Source: Pseudomonadota bacterium (GTDB taxonomy: Bacteria > Pseudomonadota > Alphaproteobacteria > Acetobacterales > Acetobacteraceae). Taken from it: 40,286 nucleotides of DNA. The notes beneath the pieces are model-generated. The model searched no databases, was not told where the DNA came from, and saw only the letters and a list, made by a program, of their open reading frames with translations. A program made the position numbers and the translations under genes. Below, one piece after another: positions 1 through 9,092 of this stretch (position 1 is its first letter; each line of letters opens with the position of its first letter). The DNA lies in assembly GCA_021818425.1 (NCBI GenBank), contig JAKAEC010000011.1:1-40286 (forward strand). Direction: 5' to 3'.

Positions 1-165
1 TTTTCTTCACGGCCGGCTTTTTAGCGGCGGCGGTTTTCTTCACGGCCGGCTTTTTAGCGGCGGCGGTTTTCTTCACGGCCGGCTTTTTAGCGGCGGCGGC
101 TTTCTTCACGGCCGGTTTTTTAGCGGCGGCGGCTTTCTTCACGGCCGACTTTTTGGCGGCGGTCT
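1..165. repeat. 33-bp tandem repeat array inside the histone-like gene
   Basis: Five head-to-tail units of 33 bases start at 1, 34, 67, 100 and 133. The first three are identical, the fourth differs at about two positions, and the fifth is more diverged and runs into unique sequence. Each unit encodes 11 residues on the minus strand. Near identity at DNA level, including third positions, points to recent unit duplication rather than only selection on the protein. The array continues past the left edge. Confidence 0.9.
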
Positions 166-223
166 TCTTCGCGGGTGCCCGCACAGCTAGCGGCTGCGCG
201 TTGTACTTGTCTTCATTGGTCAC
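1..223 (-). CDS. Histone H1-like Lys/Ala-repeat DNA-binding protein (partial)
   Basis: The reading frame starts at GTG 223 (reading leftwards), nine bases after a clear AAGGAG, and runs off the left edge. The first 16 or so residues (MTNEDKYNAQPLAVRAP) are ordinary. From there the protein is a repeat of about 11 residues built on AAAKKPAVKK, so it is almost wholly Lys, Ala, Pro and Val. Such tails are known from bacterial histone H1-like proteins and from extensions of HU-type proteins, and they bind DNA non-specifically through charge. No folded domain is visible in this part; one could lie beyond the edge. The role in nucleoid compaction is inferred from composition alone. The start is well supported by the ribosome binding site; the full length is unknown. 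Confidence 0.75.
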   Translation of the reverse strand, partial: MTNEDKYNAQPLAVRAPAKKTAAKKSAVKKAAAAKKPAVKKAAAAKKPAVKKTAAAKKPAVKKTAAAKKPAVKK

Positions 224-825
224 GGGAAATTGCTCCTTGCTTTCAAGGTTATGGTTGAGTTCCGGTAGGCTGCGATCCGGCACGGAAGCGTTTTTGTCTC
301 CTCGGCGATATGCCGTCCTTCTTGTTTGCGTGCGGACTCCATGTCCGCGGAAATCAGACTCAGCTGCGCCGCGAATCGCGTGATGCACGCAAGAATCGCT
401 ATTCTGCCTCTAGCAACGTGCTGTCAACAAAAAGCGTAAGCAAACGCACCGCTGCGGCGAATTTTTTTGGATTCAATATATCCTCGAAGTCGCCGGGCTC
501 GGTTTTGCCGTGAAAGCGCCCGGCACATAACATTTTGTATCCGAATATTGTTCGTCGTCGGGATGGTTCCAAAAAATGCCGCTGCAAAGCAATGCAAGCC
601 AATTCTGCTAGGCTGGCGTTGGACAGACAAATCACCAAAGCATTGATGGATCATGAGCGGAATGAACTGCCAAGTCGGTTGCCGGAGCAATATGCAAACG
701 TTTGAGAACGCGTTTGCGCTGCCAAGCCTCGTGCCCCTGCCGCACCGGTATCTGCGATGATTTGTCGAGATTTTCTATAAGGGGTATGCTTGGCCTCGGG
801 CTTGTTGGCGATGCGGAGGGTGAGC
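224..825. other. Intergenic region, no gene recognised
   Basis: About 600 bases separate the divergent histone-like gene and the UPF0262 gene. Short open frames exist on both strands but none shows a recognisable family, a good ribosome binding site or sustained coding character. I see no tRNA-like fold and no clear terminator. It should hold the promoters of both flanking genes; AT-rich stretches near 465-485 and 525-545 are candidates only. Confidence 0.5.
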
Positions 826-1302
826 GTGGAAGATGCAAAAGGCAGGCTAACGGAGATTGTTCTGGGCGAAGAGATGCTGCACCGGGCTTCACCACTTCAG
901 CAGGCCGACCGTGAACAGGCAGTGCGTGACTTGGAGCAAGAGAATGAATTTTATCTGCCAAGTCACCCAAACCTGCATAGCATCTTGCACCTTTCCATTC
1001 GGGATGGACGACTCGTATTCGATGTACGTGACGAGATGGACAGGCCCGTACAGGCCGTGCTGTTGGCGCTTGGACCATTCAAGACGCTGATACGCGATTA
1101 CAAGATGTTGCTGGATTCTTATGCCGACGCAGTGGCGGAAGGGCGGGAGACGCGCATTCAGGCTATCGATATGGGCCGGCGTGGATTGCATAATGAAGGC
1201 GCCGAGCTGATGCAGGAACGCTTGGCTGGCAAGCTGGAGATTGATTTTTCTACCGCTCGACGCCTATTCACTCTTGTCTGCGCTTTACACCAGAAACTTT
1301 AG
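826..1302 (+). CDS. UPF0262 family protein
   Basis: The 158-residue product matches the UPF0262 family, an alphaproteobacterial family of about 155-165 residues with no established function. The C-terminal half carries the family's strongest block: [20 protein letters not shown], followed by a segment reading [21 protein letters not shown] 826 is chosen because GGAGG lies six bases upstream and the resulting length fits the family; ATG 811 and TTG 790 in the same frame are alternatives without a good ribosome binding site. The stop is 14 bases before mtnA, so the two are probably cotranscribed, but that says little about function. Family membership is confident. Confidence 0.85.
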   Translation: MEDAKGRLTEIVLGEEMLHRASPLQQADREQAVRDLEQENEFYLPSHPNLHSILHLSIRDGRLVFDVRDEMDRPVQAVLLALGPFKTLIRDYKMLLDSYADAVAEGRETRIQAIDMGRRGLHNEGAELMQERLAGKLEIDFSTARRLFTLVCALHQKL

Positions 1303-1316
1303 GAAGTTTTAACGCG

Positions 1317-2405
1317 ATGAAAATAGATGGCACCCCATATCGCTCGATCTGGGTGGACGAGACCGATGGTTGGTCTGTTCGCATTATCGATCAGACGAAG
1401 CTGCCTTGGAGTGTAGATCTTGTCCGACTGACCACGCTTGAGGAGATGGCGCATGCTATCAAGGCGATGCTGGTGCGCGGCGCGCCGCTGATCGGGGCAT
1501 CCGCTGCTTATGGTGTGGCCTTGGCGATGCGCGTCAATGCTTCCAATGCTGCCTTGGCGCAGGCGCTTGAGGTGCTGGGCGCGACGCGCCCCACCGCGAT
1601 CAATCTGCGCTGGGCGCTCAAGCGCGTGGCTGCGCTGTTGCAAACGCTGGAGCCTTCCGCCCGAGCCGACGCCGCTTATGCTGAGGCAGCGAAAATCTGC
1701 GATGAGGACGTCGCGGTGAACGAGGCGATCGGTCGCAATGGCTTAGTCTTGATCGAGGAGATAGCGAAGGCGAAGAAACGGGTAAATGTGCTGACACATT
1801 GCAATGCCGGCTGGATTGCTACGGTGGATTGGGGCACTGCCCTGGCGCCAATCTATAAGGCGCACGATGCGGGACTGGAGGTGCATGTGTGGGTTGAGGA
1901 AACTCGTCCTCGCAATCAAGGCGCGTCTCTCACTGCATGGGAGCTGGGCAAGCATGGTGTGCCGCATACGGTGATTGCAGATAATGCCGGAGGGCATTTC
2001 ATGCAGCATGGACAAGTCGATCTCGTGATAGTTGGTACCGACCGCGTGACCCGTCAGGGCGATGTCTGCAATAAGATCGGCACGTATTTAAAAGCGCTTT
2101 CCGCGCGCGATAATAAGGTGCCGTTCTGGGTTGCACTTCCCTCCTCTACCATAGACTGGACGATCAGAGATGGGCTTTCCGATATTCCCATTGAGGAACG
2201 GTCGGCCTCGGAGGTAACGACGATGACCGGTCGTGCGCTGGACGGCTCTATCGCCACCGTACGGATCGTGCCAACCTCAAGCCCCGCCGCCAACCCAGCT
2301 TTCGATGTGACGCCAGCGCGCCTAGTGACGGGGCTGATCACCGAACGCGGACTTTGCGAGGCCACGGAAAGCGCGCTGACCGGAATGTTTGGCGACTTGG
2401 CATAA
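1317..2405 (+). CDS. mtnA: Methylthioribose-1-phosphate isomerase
   Basis: This 362-residue enzyme converts S-methyl-5-thioribose-1-phosphate to the ribulose form in the methionine salvage pathway, in the cytosol. It belongs to the aIF2B/MtnA family. Visible signatures are RGAPLIG at 54-60, THCNAGW around 160-166 with the catalytic Cys at 162, ETRPRNQG at 195-202, and [18 protein letters not shown] from 240 with the catalytic Asp at 242. Length and motif spacing are normal and the frame is intact. AGGAAG upstream of ATG 1317 serves as ribosome binding site. No other salvage gene (mtnP, mtnK, mtnB) is in the window. Downstream begins a zone of insertion-sequence debris. Confidence 0.95.
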   Translation: MKIDGTPYRSIWVDETDGWSVRIIDQTKLPWSVDLVRLTTLEEMAHAIKAMLVRGAPLIGASAAYGVALAMRVNASNAALAQALEVLGATRPTAINLRWALKRVAALLQTLEPSARADAAYAEAAKICDEDVAVNEAIGRNGLVLIEEIAKAKKRVNVLTHCNAGWIATVDWGTALAPIYKAHDAGLEVHVWVEETRPRNQGASLTAWELGKHGVPHTVIADNAGGHFMQHGQVDLVIVGTDRVTRQGDVCNKIGTYLKALSARDNKVPFWVALPSSTIDWTIRDGLSDIPIEERSASEVTTMTGRALDGSIATVRIVPTSSPAANPAFDVTPARLVTGLITERGLCEATESALTGMFGDLA

Positions 2406-2609
2406 AAAGCGTAACGGCAGCAAGGTCCAACGTTTCTTCGCGCCGATTTCCTCCACAAAAGTAGCCTAATTTTCCTTCGGTCGGTTTTCAGTTTGGCAAT
2501 GAGCAACCAAGTGCTGCCGTTCGCCAACGGGCCGTATGAGCCGTTCTCTTGCAATGCCGGCGTGGGGGCATTGCAGGTATGGGGACTTTGGGGCCAGCGT
2601 ATTCTGTGA

Positions 2610-3545
2610 TCAGGTAGACGCATGTCCTGCATGTTTGATGTAATTTGTGCATTCTGCTGGGCTGAACTGGTCGCGCAGTGAGCCGATGCGCTTCCGTGTA
2701 GCTTCAACGGTTCTTTCGTCTGCTTTTCGGAGCAAGGTTTTGTGCTTTGCGAAGACCTGCTCGATGGGATTGAGATCAGGGCTGTATGGCGGCAGGAAGA
2801 ACAGCTTATTGCTGGCTCTTAGGATCGCATTATGTACGAAATTTGCGGTCTTAGTGGCTAAGATTATCGGCGATGATGCGGTTTCCGGGACTAGGTGTGG
2901 GGACGAGGAGGTCCAGGACCCGGGAGGTGAAGGATACGTCGTCGATCGGCCCATCTATAACGCAGAGCACCATGATACGGTTGTGCCGAAACCCGGCCTA
3001 AACGTCGGCGCCCTCTAGTGTTCATAGGGGGCTCTGGCTAGAAGCGGGTTCCACGTGTGTCCTGGCCGAGTACGGGTCAAGTTGGTCTTCCCCGTGTTTT
3101 ATCGACGAAGACCAAGCGGGTGGGATCCAACACGCGCTGAAGTGTTCGAGAACGTGCCCGCAGGCGAACCCAACTCGCCCCGTTCGTTCGCATGAGCTTT
3201 TTGTTGAATGTGAGGCCGTCCAGCGCAGAGAGCGCTGGACGGTGCCGCAGAATATGTTGATGTCGCTTACTCTGAAATCAGCAGCAAGGGCACGCACAAT
3301 TCAGTCCAGTTTAGCCATAAGACGGTTGGTGATGATATCGGCTGCGTCGGGTGGGTAGGTAATTGCCGCCAATCTTGTGGGACGCCAGCGCCGTGCGCGG
3401 CGCGCAGGGTGGCCGATTTACACTGCGCAGGCGACCGATAGGTCAAAGCATTTGGCCGCCTTCCCGACGGTCGAGTCATGTACGAACGCAACCGCCACAT
3501 GAATACGCCATTCAAGTGAACGGCAGTCGAGCTATTGCCGTTGGC
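2610..3545 (-). pseudogene. Decayed IS630-family transposase
   Basis: Read right to left, fragments of an IS630 (Tc1/mariner-type DDE) transposase appear in order but in different frames. Near 3300-3540 is a helix-turn-helix-like part with ALAADFRVS; near 3100 LVFVDKT replaces the family's LVFIDET; near 2960 DGPIDDVSFT is visible; near 2870 the second catalytic Asp lies in ADNLSH; and 2610-2830 holds the best preserved part, with FFLPPYSPDLNPIEQVFAKH, then EATRKRIGSLRDQFSPAEC. Several frameshifts and in-frame stops rule out a functional protein. Terminal inverted repeats could not be defined. It differs from the IS630 remnant at 8130-8656. Confidence 0.85.
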
Positions 3546-3718
3546 CTTAAGCGCGGTGCCAATTTTGAATCGCATTTTCCTTGTCGTGGGAAATCTCAAT
3601 TTCGATTTAGACCAAAGCTGACAGATGCTAGGTGTTTAGCGAGTAACTTTACGCTATCAGATTGGTCCATCTGACTAATTAAAATTGTTTTAAGTGCCGC
3701 TTTGATGACGCCTCTTAA

Positions 3719-4915
3719 GGGGTCGCTGAACAAGTTGGTGATTTTTAAAACCTTCTGAAATAATCTGATCTTGGACCGTGCCTCCGGCGGGTCGCGGGGG
3801 AGTAATTTCCGGATTTTTTGCGGCTGCAGCCATGGAGGTTGGCAACTGCGCGCGCCTATACTGCCAACAGGCGCCGCCTGACCATGAAGAGATTGACGAG
3901 GGCGCATGTGGCGAACAGCCAGTCGGCGTTTTTGTTGATCCCCCGGTAGCGGACCTTGGTAAAGCCGAATACGCGCGTCATCACGCCGAAACAGTGTTCG
4001 ACACTGGCGCGGACCTTGGACTTGAGCGCTCCTGGCTTTCTCGGCCTGATCGATGACGCCCTTGAGCCTGCAGGCGGTTGATGAAACCCTTGGCTCTGGG
4101 TGCGCGACGGCGGATGACCTCGCGTTGGCCGCGATAAGCCTGATCGCCCGGGACACGCCTTTCATCCCCATGCAGCAAGTCTTCCAGCGCCGTGCTGTCA
4201 TGCGCGTTCGCGGGCGGAGGGGCCGAAGGTACCGGCGGTGCAAAGCGCCAATGGAATGGCCCCGAAGGGGGGCTGCCACCGAGTGGATCAACTTGGTCCC
4301 CGAATCCACGCCGATATGCGCCTTCATGCCGAAATACTATTGTTTTCCCTTGCGAGTCTGGGGCATCTCGGGATCGCGCGCTTTCGCCTCATTCTTCGTT
4401 GAAGACGGTGCATGAATGATGGTGGCATCCACGATTGTGCCTGTCGAAACCCTCAGCCCGCGGGTGGCCAGATAGTCATTCACCTCTTTTAAGAGCTGGC
4501 TGCATAATTCGTGGCATTCCAGAAGATGCCGGAAATTGAGGATCGTCGTCTCGTCAGGCACAGGCTCATAGCGAAGATCGATGCCGGCAAATCGGCGCAC
4601 CACTTCGGAATCATGGAGCGCCTCTTACGCCCCTGGGTCCGACAGGACAAACCAATGCTCTAGGAAATAGATACGCAGCATGCGATCCAGCTCAATCGGG
4701 CGGCGGTCCTTGCCCGGTTTCGGCTAAAACGGCTAAAGCCGCGTCCATGGCGCAACCGCCTCCATCTCCGCCAGAAACGCCGCACGACGCGTCATCTTGC
4801 CAAAACGTTCAAACCCAGCCCCCGCAAAGCTCAACTGACGCATCAGAAGCATTTCCCTGGATATCCTAGGCAAATTCTACCTATGCCAAAAAATGCTAAC
4901 TTGTTCAGAAGTTCC
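3719..4915 (-). mobile_element. IS5-family insertion sequence, decayed, flanked by TTAA
   Basis: The element is about 1,197 bases. Its ends form an imperfect inverted repeat of 18 bases, matching at 13 positions: the left end 3719-3736 reads GGGGTCGCTGAACAAGTT, and the right end 4898-4915, reverse-complemented, reads GGAACTTCTGAACAAGTT. Both flanks carry TTAA (3715-3718 and 4916-4919), consistent with a four-base target duplication of the IS5 group. The right copy of TTAA contains the stop codon of the adjoining HlyD gene, so the insertion left that reading frame intact. The transposase inside is broken. Confidence 0.75.
3856..4852 (-). pseudogene. Broken IS5-family transposase
   Basis: The gene starts at ATG 4852 (reading leftwards) and family pieces follow in shifted frames. 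A segment around 4560 reads VRRFAGIDLRYEPVPDET, typical of the IS5 N-terminal part. VDATIIHAPSSTKN carries the first catalytic Asp. An amber stop then interrupts KGKQ-YFGMKAHIGVDS near 4335. GDQAYRGQ near 4130 carries the second Asp. VEHCFGVMTRVFGFTKVRYR near 3970 carries the Glu. The frame ends at a TAG at 3856. At least three frameshifts and one stop separate these pieces, so the product cannot be made as a single protein. Direct transposition by this copy is unlikely. Confidence 0.85.
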
Positions 4916-5842
4916 TTAAGTCTGGTTCCTCTTTTTGTTCGGTAGAATGGTCACCGTGGCGGTCATACCCGCGATGAGATGCGTGCCTGCGGGAACATGG
5001 TCGATAGCAATGCGTACGGGAATGCGAGCTGCTAAGCGTACCCAGGTAAAGGTGGGGTTTACATCTGCCAGCAGCGTGGGGGCAGCGATCCGTTCCCTAT
5101 CCGCGATGCCAGCTGCAAATCCTTGCACATGACCGTCGATGGGCGGGCCGCCCTGCAGGAGCTGTACCTCCGCTTTGTCGCCGATCTGGATGTGGCGGAG
5201 CTTCGTCTCCTCAAAGTAGCCATCTACATAAAGAGAGTCAGTGTCGACGATGGCGATGACCGGATTGCCCGCGACTACGTAGTCGCCCGGCCGCATGGAG
5301 AAATTCGTCACCACGCCGTTTACTGTGGCGCGTACCGTGGTGCGCCGTAAGTTGAGTTGTGCTACGTTTAGATTTACCTGTGCCGCCGCATAGTCCGCTT
5401 GTGCCGCTGCATAGTCTGCCTGTGCCACGCGCGATTGCGTGTCGGCGTCATCGCGCGAAACCGCCGATGCGGCGTTGCTGGAAAGTGCTGCGTAACGCGC
5501 GGCGTTTTGTTCGGCGTTCTGCAGCGTGGCCTGGGCCTTCGATTTGGTGGCCGCCGCTTGCGCCAATGCGGCATTAGCCTGCTCCAAGGCGAGGTTGAAG
5601 CGCGAGGGATCAATCTGGAACAACTTTTCGCCGCTATGCACTGGCTGGTTGTCGTGTACGAACACGCGCACAATCGGGCCGCTCACATCCGGTGCTAGCG
5701 AAACGATGTCCGCACGCACGCGCCCGTCCCGGGTCCAAGGGCTGTCCATGTAATAAACCCAGAGCTGCCAAGCAACGAACACCGCGATAGCCAGGGCGAC
5801 TAGCGTGACAAGGAAACGCCAAACGAAGGACGCGGACGGCAT
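4916..5842 (-). CDS. HlyD-family membrane fusion protein of an AaeA/EmrA-type efflux system
   Basis: The 308-residue periplasmic adaptor starts at ATG 5842, preceded by AAGGGGAG; an in-frame TTG at 5860 is less likely. One N-terminal membrane helix spans about residues 9-28. A biotinyl-lipoyl-like half follows (VSLAPDVSGPIVRVFVHDNQ), then an Ala/Gln-rich coiled-coil hairpin at about 80-160 with repeated QADYAAAQ units, then the second lipoyl half and beta-barrel (RATVNGVVTNFSMRPGDYV, VDGYFEETKLRHIQIGD). Such proteins bridge an inner-membrane pump to an outer-membrane channel. The operon partners FUSC and DUF1656 lie upstream, as in aaeXAB-like systems exporting aromatic acids. The substrate here is unknown and no outer-membrane factor gene is next to it. 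Its stop lies within the TTAA target of the IS5 insertion. Confidence 0.9.
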   Translation of the reverse strand: MPSASFVWRFLVTLVALAIAVFVAWQLWVYYMDSPWTRDGRVRADIVSLAPDVSGPIVRVFVHDNQPVHSGEKLFQIDPSRFNLALEQANAALAQAAATKSKAQATLQNAEQNAARYAALSSNAASAVSRDDADTQSRVAQADYAAAQADYAAAQVNLNVAQLNLRRTTVRATVNGVVTNFSMRPGDYVVAGNPVIAIVDTDSLYVDGYFEETKLRHIQIGDKAEVQLLQGGPPIDGHVQGFAAGIADRERIAAPTLLADVNPTFTWVRLAARIPVRIAIDHVPAGTHLIAGMTATVTILPNKKRNQT

Positions 5843-5856
5843 GAGACTCCCCTTGA

Positions 5857-6063
5857 TCAAAAATAATTATTTGCTGCCCAGCTGACGAGGCCCGTTAGCG
5901 CGACGAGCAGACAGAGATCGAAAAGCGGCCTATGCCAGATGAAGCGGTAGAGGCCCAGCGCCGCGATGCCCCGGCGGATTAGCGTAGAAACCCCCAGCGC
6001 GATGGCCAGCCAGATGAGCAACGGCGGAAATAGCACGCCGTAGATATTTACTTCACCGATCAT
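5857..6063 (-). CDS. DUF1656 small membrane protein (AaeX-like)
   Basis: This 68-residue protein has two predicted membrane helices (about residues 8-28 and 45-64) and the DUF1656 opening MIGEVNIYGVLFPPLL. Members sit beside FUSC pumps and HlyD adaptors, as AaeX does in E. coli, and probably belong to the inner-membrane part of the efflux assembly; the exact role is not established. Its ATG at 6063 overlaps the TGA of the upstream FUSC gene (ATGA), and its own TGA at 5857-5859 is 14 bases before the adaptor start. Translational coupling of the three genes is therefore likely. Confidence 0.88.
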   Translation of the reverse strand: MIGEVNIYGVLFPPLLIWLAIALGVSTLIRRGIAALGLYRFIWHRPLFDLCLLVALTGLVSWAANNYF

Positions 6064-8075
6064 GGGACCCTCAGGTTTGGAGAGGCGCAGGAGAAATCCG
6101 GCGGCGGCGCATCAGGGTAAAGTAGAGAGCGCAGGCCCGAAAGAACCATCAGCGCCGCGCGATAAGCCAACGGGTCATTCATCAGTGTAGCTATCGTTTC
6201 ATCCAGCGCTTGGGCGAGGCTGGGCGGGGCCGGGCGGCGTGGGTTATCCTGGTAATGTGCGGCGAGGCGGTGAAAGACGATCTGGCTGCCCGCCTGCGCG
6301 GCCGGCGGTAGGTGCCATTGCTCACGGTGCAGGCCGATTACGTTCAGCCCCACGCGCAGATCTTGAAGCGCGCCCGAAACGGCGCTGTCTGCGCCCGAGG
6401 CAACGGCCGCAAGGCGCGGCATCATTAGCCCTAGCCGATCCATCATAATACCCGTCATGGCGGCGCGGTCGGGCGCGCTGTTGGCCTGCGCCGCGGTAAC
6501 AATGTCGCGCCAATTGGCGCGCATTAGACGCTTGGCACTCCAGGCTGCGCCCACTGAGCGGATAAGCCGCGTCAGGACCAGGGCGCTGCCGAGACCGACG
6601 AGTAAGCTTAAGGAACTTCCTGCGAATTTGATGAAGTTCGCATTGTACCCATTGCCGAGGGCAAGCTGTGTAGCGCCAAACGCGCCAAAAATCATTCCGG
6701 TACCAAAGTTGGCGGGACGAGAGATCAAAACGCCGATGACCAGCCCCGCCGGAAGCAGCACGAGGTAAAGTTCGGTAAATCCGGTTATTGCAGGCAAAAG
6801 AGCAAAACTAATGACGAAAATGCCGGCGATTACGATCATGCTGTTGCGCAACATCTGTGCAATGGCGGGGGCAGGATCGTCCTGCGCCGCGAAAAACGAA
6901 CAGGCAACTGCAACCATGATTGCGGCGCCGGCGCCATAGGCCCACGCTGTCTCAATCCAGATTGCGCATACGAGCAGAATTGAGAGCACGGCAGAAACGG
7001 CCGAGAGGAAGGCCAGCTTATGATCGACGGTATGTCGGGTGATGGCGATATATTCCATCTCCAGCTTCAGACTGGTGGGGGCGGGGGTGCCGTCAACCAC
7101 ATGTCGGCGGATCAGCCGGGATTGGTGCGCGATGCGCACCAATTCTTCCAGCCGCAAGGCGAGACTTGCGCGCAGCAGGCTGGTCCAACTGGGTTGCTCT
7201 TGTGCCAACTCCCGGATTTCTTGCAGCAATGGGTCGGAACCTTCGGGTTTGCCGGCCTTAATCCACTCATCCGTATGGGTGAGAACGGCTTGCATGGCGG
7301 GGGTCATGCCGTTCAGCCGGTGCAACTCTGCCACGCGTTGGCCGATGGAAGCCAGAACTGGCATCAGGCTGACCACATACATGCGTAGCCGCGTGACCTG
7401 TCGCACCGCCGATTGCATGTGGGAAATATCATAGGCGAGCTGCGAGACCATCATTGCCGTGTCTGTAGCCTCAAAGGCTAGGCGGCGGCGGGCGTCGCGT
7501 GCTAGCGGGGATTCGCCGTCGCCACCCAGGGCAGCGCTGGCCCAATCCATCCCGGGCTGCACCCACGAGGCGATGCGCCGCGCCAGCACTGGCCCCATGG
7601 CGCGCGGTAGAATGAGCGTTCCGATCATGGTGGTGCAGACGATGCCTAGCGTGATTTCCTCGCAGCGCGTCAGCGCGGTTTCAAACACATGGCTGGGGTC
7701 AGTGACGGAGGGAAAGCCGATGATGCCAGCTGTGTAACCGGAGAGCATGAACATATAGGCACGTGGGGAGCGGTCCATCAACGCGATGTACAGGCAAAGC
7801 CCAACCCACAACGCCATGGCGGCGCACAGCAGCGCCGGGGCATTGACAAAGCTGGGTACCATAATCACCGCCGCTGTGCCGCCAATGAGTGTGCCGAAGA
7901 AACGGTAAATCGCCTTGGAGCGCATAGCGCCCGCCAAGGGGTGCGCAACGATAAAGGCCGTCGCCATCGACCAATAGGGATTATCCAGCCCCAACCAACA
8001 AGAGATGTAGAACGCCAGCATGGCGCCGGTGAAGGCTTTCAGAGCAAAGAGAAGTTCATCAGGCCTGGGCATCAT
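6060..8075 (-). CDS. FUSC-family (AaeB-like) aromatic acid efflux pump
   Basis: The 671-residue inner-membrane protein has two blocks of membrane helices (about residues 10-160 and 355-500), each followed by a cytosolic portion, the duplicated layout of the FUSC/AaeB family. Opening residues PRPDELLFALKAFTGAMLAF and the segment NPYWSMATAFIVAHPLAGA are typical. Family members export aromatic carboxylic acids or similar compounds with an HlyD adaptor; the substrate here cannot be read from sequence. ATG 8075 is followed directly by ATG 8072 and neither has a strong ribosome binding site. It is first in the operon with DUF1656 and HlyD. A truncated IS630 copy ends only some 50 bases upstream, so its promoter may be partly IS-derived. 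Confidence 0.9.
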   Translation of the reverse strand: MMPRPDELLFALKAFTGAMLAFYISCWLGLDNPYWSMATAFIVAHPLAGAMRSKAIYRFFGTLIGGTAAVIMVPSFVNAPALLCAAMALWVGLCLYIALMDRSPRAYMFMLSGYTAGIIGFPSVTDPSHVFETALTRCEEITLGIVCTTMIGTLILPRAMGPVLARRIASWVQPGMDWASAALGGDGESPLARDARRRLAFEATDTAMMVSQLAYDISHMQSAVRQVTRLRMYVVSLMPVLASIGQRVAELHRLNGMTPAMQAVLTHTDEWIKAGKPEGSDPLLQEIRELAQEQPSWTSLLRASLALRLEELVRIAHQSRLIRRHVVDGTPAPTSLKLEMEYIAITRHTVDHKLAFLSAVSAVLSILLVCAIWIETAWAYGAGAAIMVAVACSFFAAQDDPAPAIAQMLRNSMIVIAGIFVISFALLPAITGFTELYLVLLPAGLVIGVLISRPANFGTGMIFGAFGATQLALGNGYNANFIKFAGSSLSLLVGLGSALVLTRLIRSVGAAWSAKRLMRANWRDIVTAAQANSAPDRAAMTGIMMDRLGLMMPRLAAVASGADSAVSGALQDLRVGLNVIGLHREQWHLPPAAQAGSQIVFHRLAAHYQDNPRRPAPPSLAQALDETIATLMNDPLAYRAALMVLSGLRSLLYPDAPPPDFSCASPNLRVP

Positions 8076-8129
8076 GCTCTGGAAGCATGAAAAAGAGGTA
8101 GCAAGCTAGCCATTGTTTGCAAGGCCGCT

Positions 8130-8656
8130 TTGCGGTGGCGCGGAGGCTGTATCGTCCCGCCGGTCGCGCCGGTAGCGGCCATGGGTGCGGGTCATGTTCG
8201 TCTTGGCCCATGTCTCATCGATGAACACCAAGCGAGAGCTGTCACTTTTTCCGTGATGCCGTCGCCAGCGGGCGCGTTTGGTGGCAATGTCAGGCAGCTC
8301 CTGCTCGGCGGGCAGCACGTTTTTTGAAGCCGATGCTCTCGGACTGGAAAGAAGCGCGACAGCATGCCGGCATCAGATAGGACACCGCGCTCAGCCCATA
8401 ACCGCAGGCTCAACCCCGCCAGTGTGATGTCGGGCTAAGCCTCGAGCCATGTGCGCTCAGGCTTTAGCTTCGAAGGCCGATGCCTGCCCGTTCCCGCACA
8501 GCGCCGATCACTAAGCTGGCGGAACCGCCAGACCCACTTGATCGCCGATGAGTCACTCAAACCAAATCGTCGCGCCGCCGAACGGCAACTCTCCTCACCG
8601 CGCTCAACGGACGACATCTCATGCTCACGCAAGTCTTGAAAATAAGTACGTGGCAT
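8130..8656 (-). pseudogene. Truncated IS630-family transposase
   Basis: The copy begins at ATG 8656 with an N-terminal helix-turn-helix region (SVERGEESCRSAARRFGLSD, then SSAIKWVWRFRQ and GRHRPSKLKPER). It is then stopped and frameshifted, and reappears as AEQELPDIATKRARWRRH and LVFIDETWAKTNMTRTHGR, which includes the first catalytic Asp. Family homology stops near 8160-8180, so the second Asp and the Glu are gone. Just upstream of the start, CACGA-CAAAA-TCGTG at 8694-8708 could be part of the IS end. The left truncation point lies close to the start of the FUSC efflux gene. Confidence 0.85.
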
Positions 8657-8734
8657 CCGGGCAGCCCCCCTCAACCAGCACATAGTGTGAATCACGACAA
8701 AATCGTGTCGAAAAATAAAAAAGATTCCGCCCAT

Positions 8735-9092
8735 TCAAAGAAGATTCTAAAGACGAGGATTTCCCGTTGCTGGATCTCCCCTTGAGTTTGAACGATTTTT
8801 TGTTGCTGTTCCGCAAAGCCTGCCTCGCATCGAAGATCGTTGGACACTATGGCATGTCGACACCATTCGTAGGATAGTGCCGTGTGGCGAGGGATGCCAG
8901 CGTGCCAACGCGGTGGAAGAATCTGAGGACACTGGATTGCCGCACGTTTTCCTATATGGCGGCTGAAGGTAAGTTGCGGCGGCCGGTTTGCGGTATCGCC
9001 GCCTTGAAGGAGTTGTGCCGCATCCCAACAGGAGCAACCTTCATCCTACTCAGTCGGGGGTTGCTGCTCAACACGCGGCTTCTAGGCATGCG
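8735..9092. other. Unassigned region between IS630 remnant and argE
   Basis: About 360 bases without a recognised gene. Short frames run on both strands (for example minus 8747-9037 and plus 8884-9096) but match no family I know. A short minus-strand stretch around 8740-8830 has coiled-coil-like composition (AEQQQKIVQTQGEIQQREI) and could be the tail of a lost gene. It may be scar sequence left by insertion-sequence activity. Confidence 0.4.

Noticed and set aside
1-165. Regular 33-base repeats as a CRISPR array
   Set aside because: Units abut without spacers, are a multiple of three and encode a Lys/Ala repeat behind a good start codon.
7020-7434. Plus-strand open frames inside the FUSC gene
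   Set aside because: They are opposite-strand readings of a conserved membrane protein with no family match or ribosome binding site.
2610-8656. The two IS630 remnants as halves of one element split by later insertion
   Set aside because: Both carry the N-terminal and first-Asp regions, with different sequences, so they are separate copies of distinct elements.
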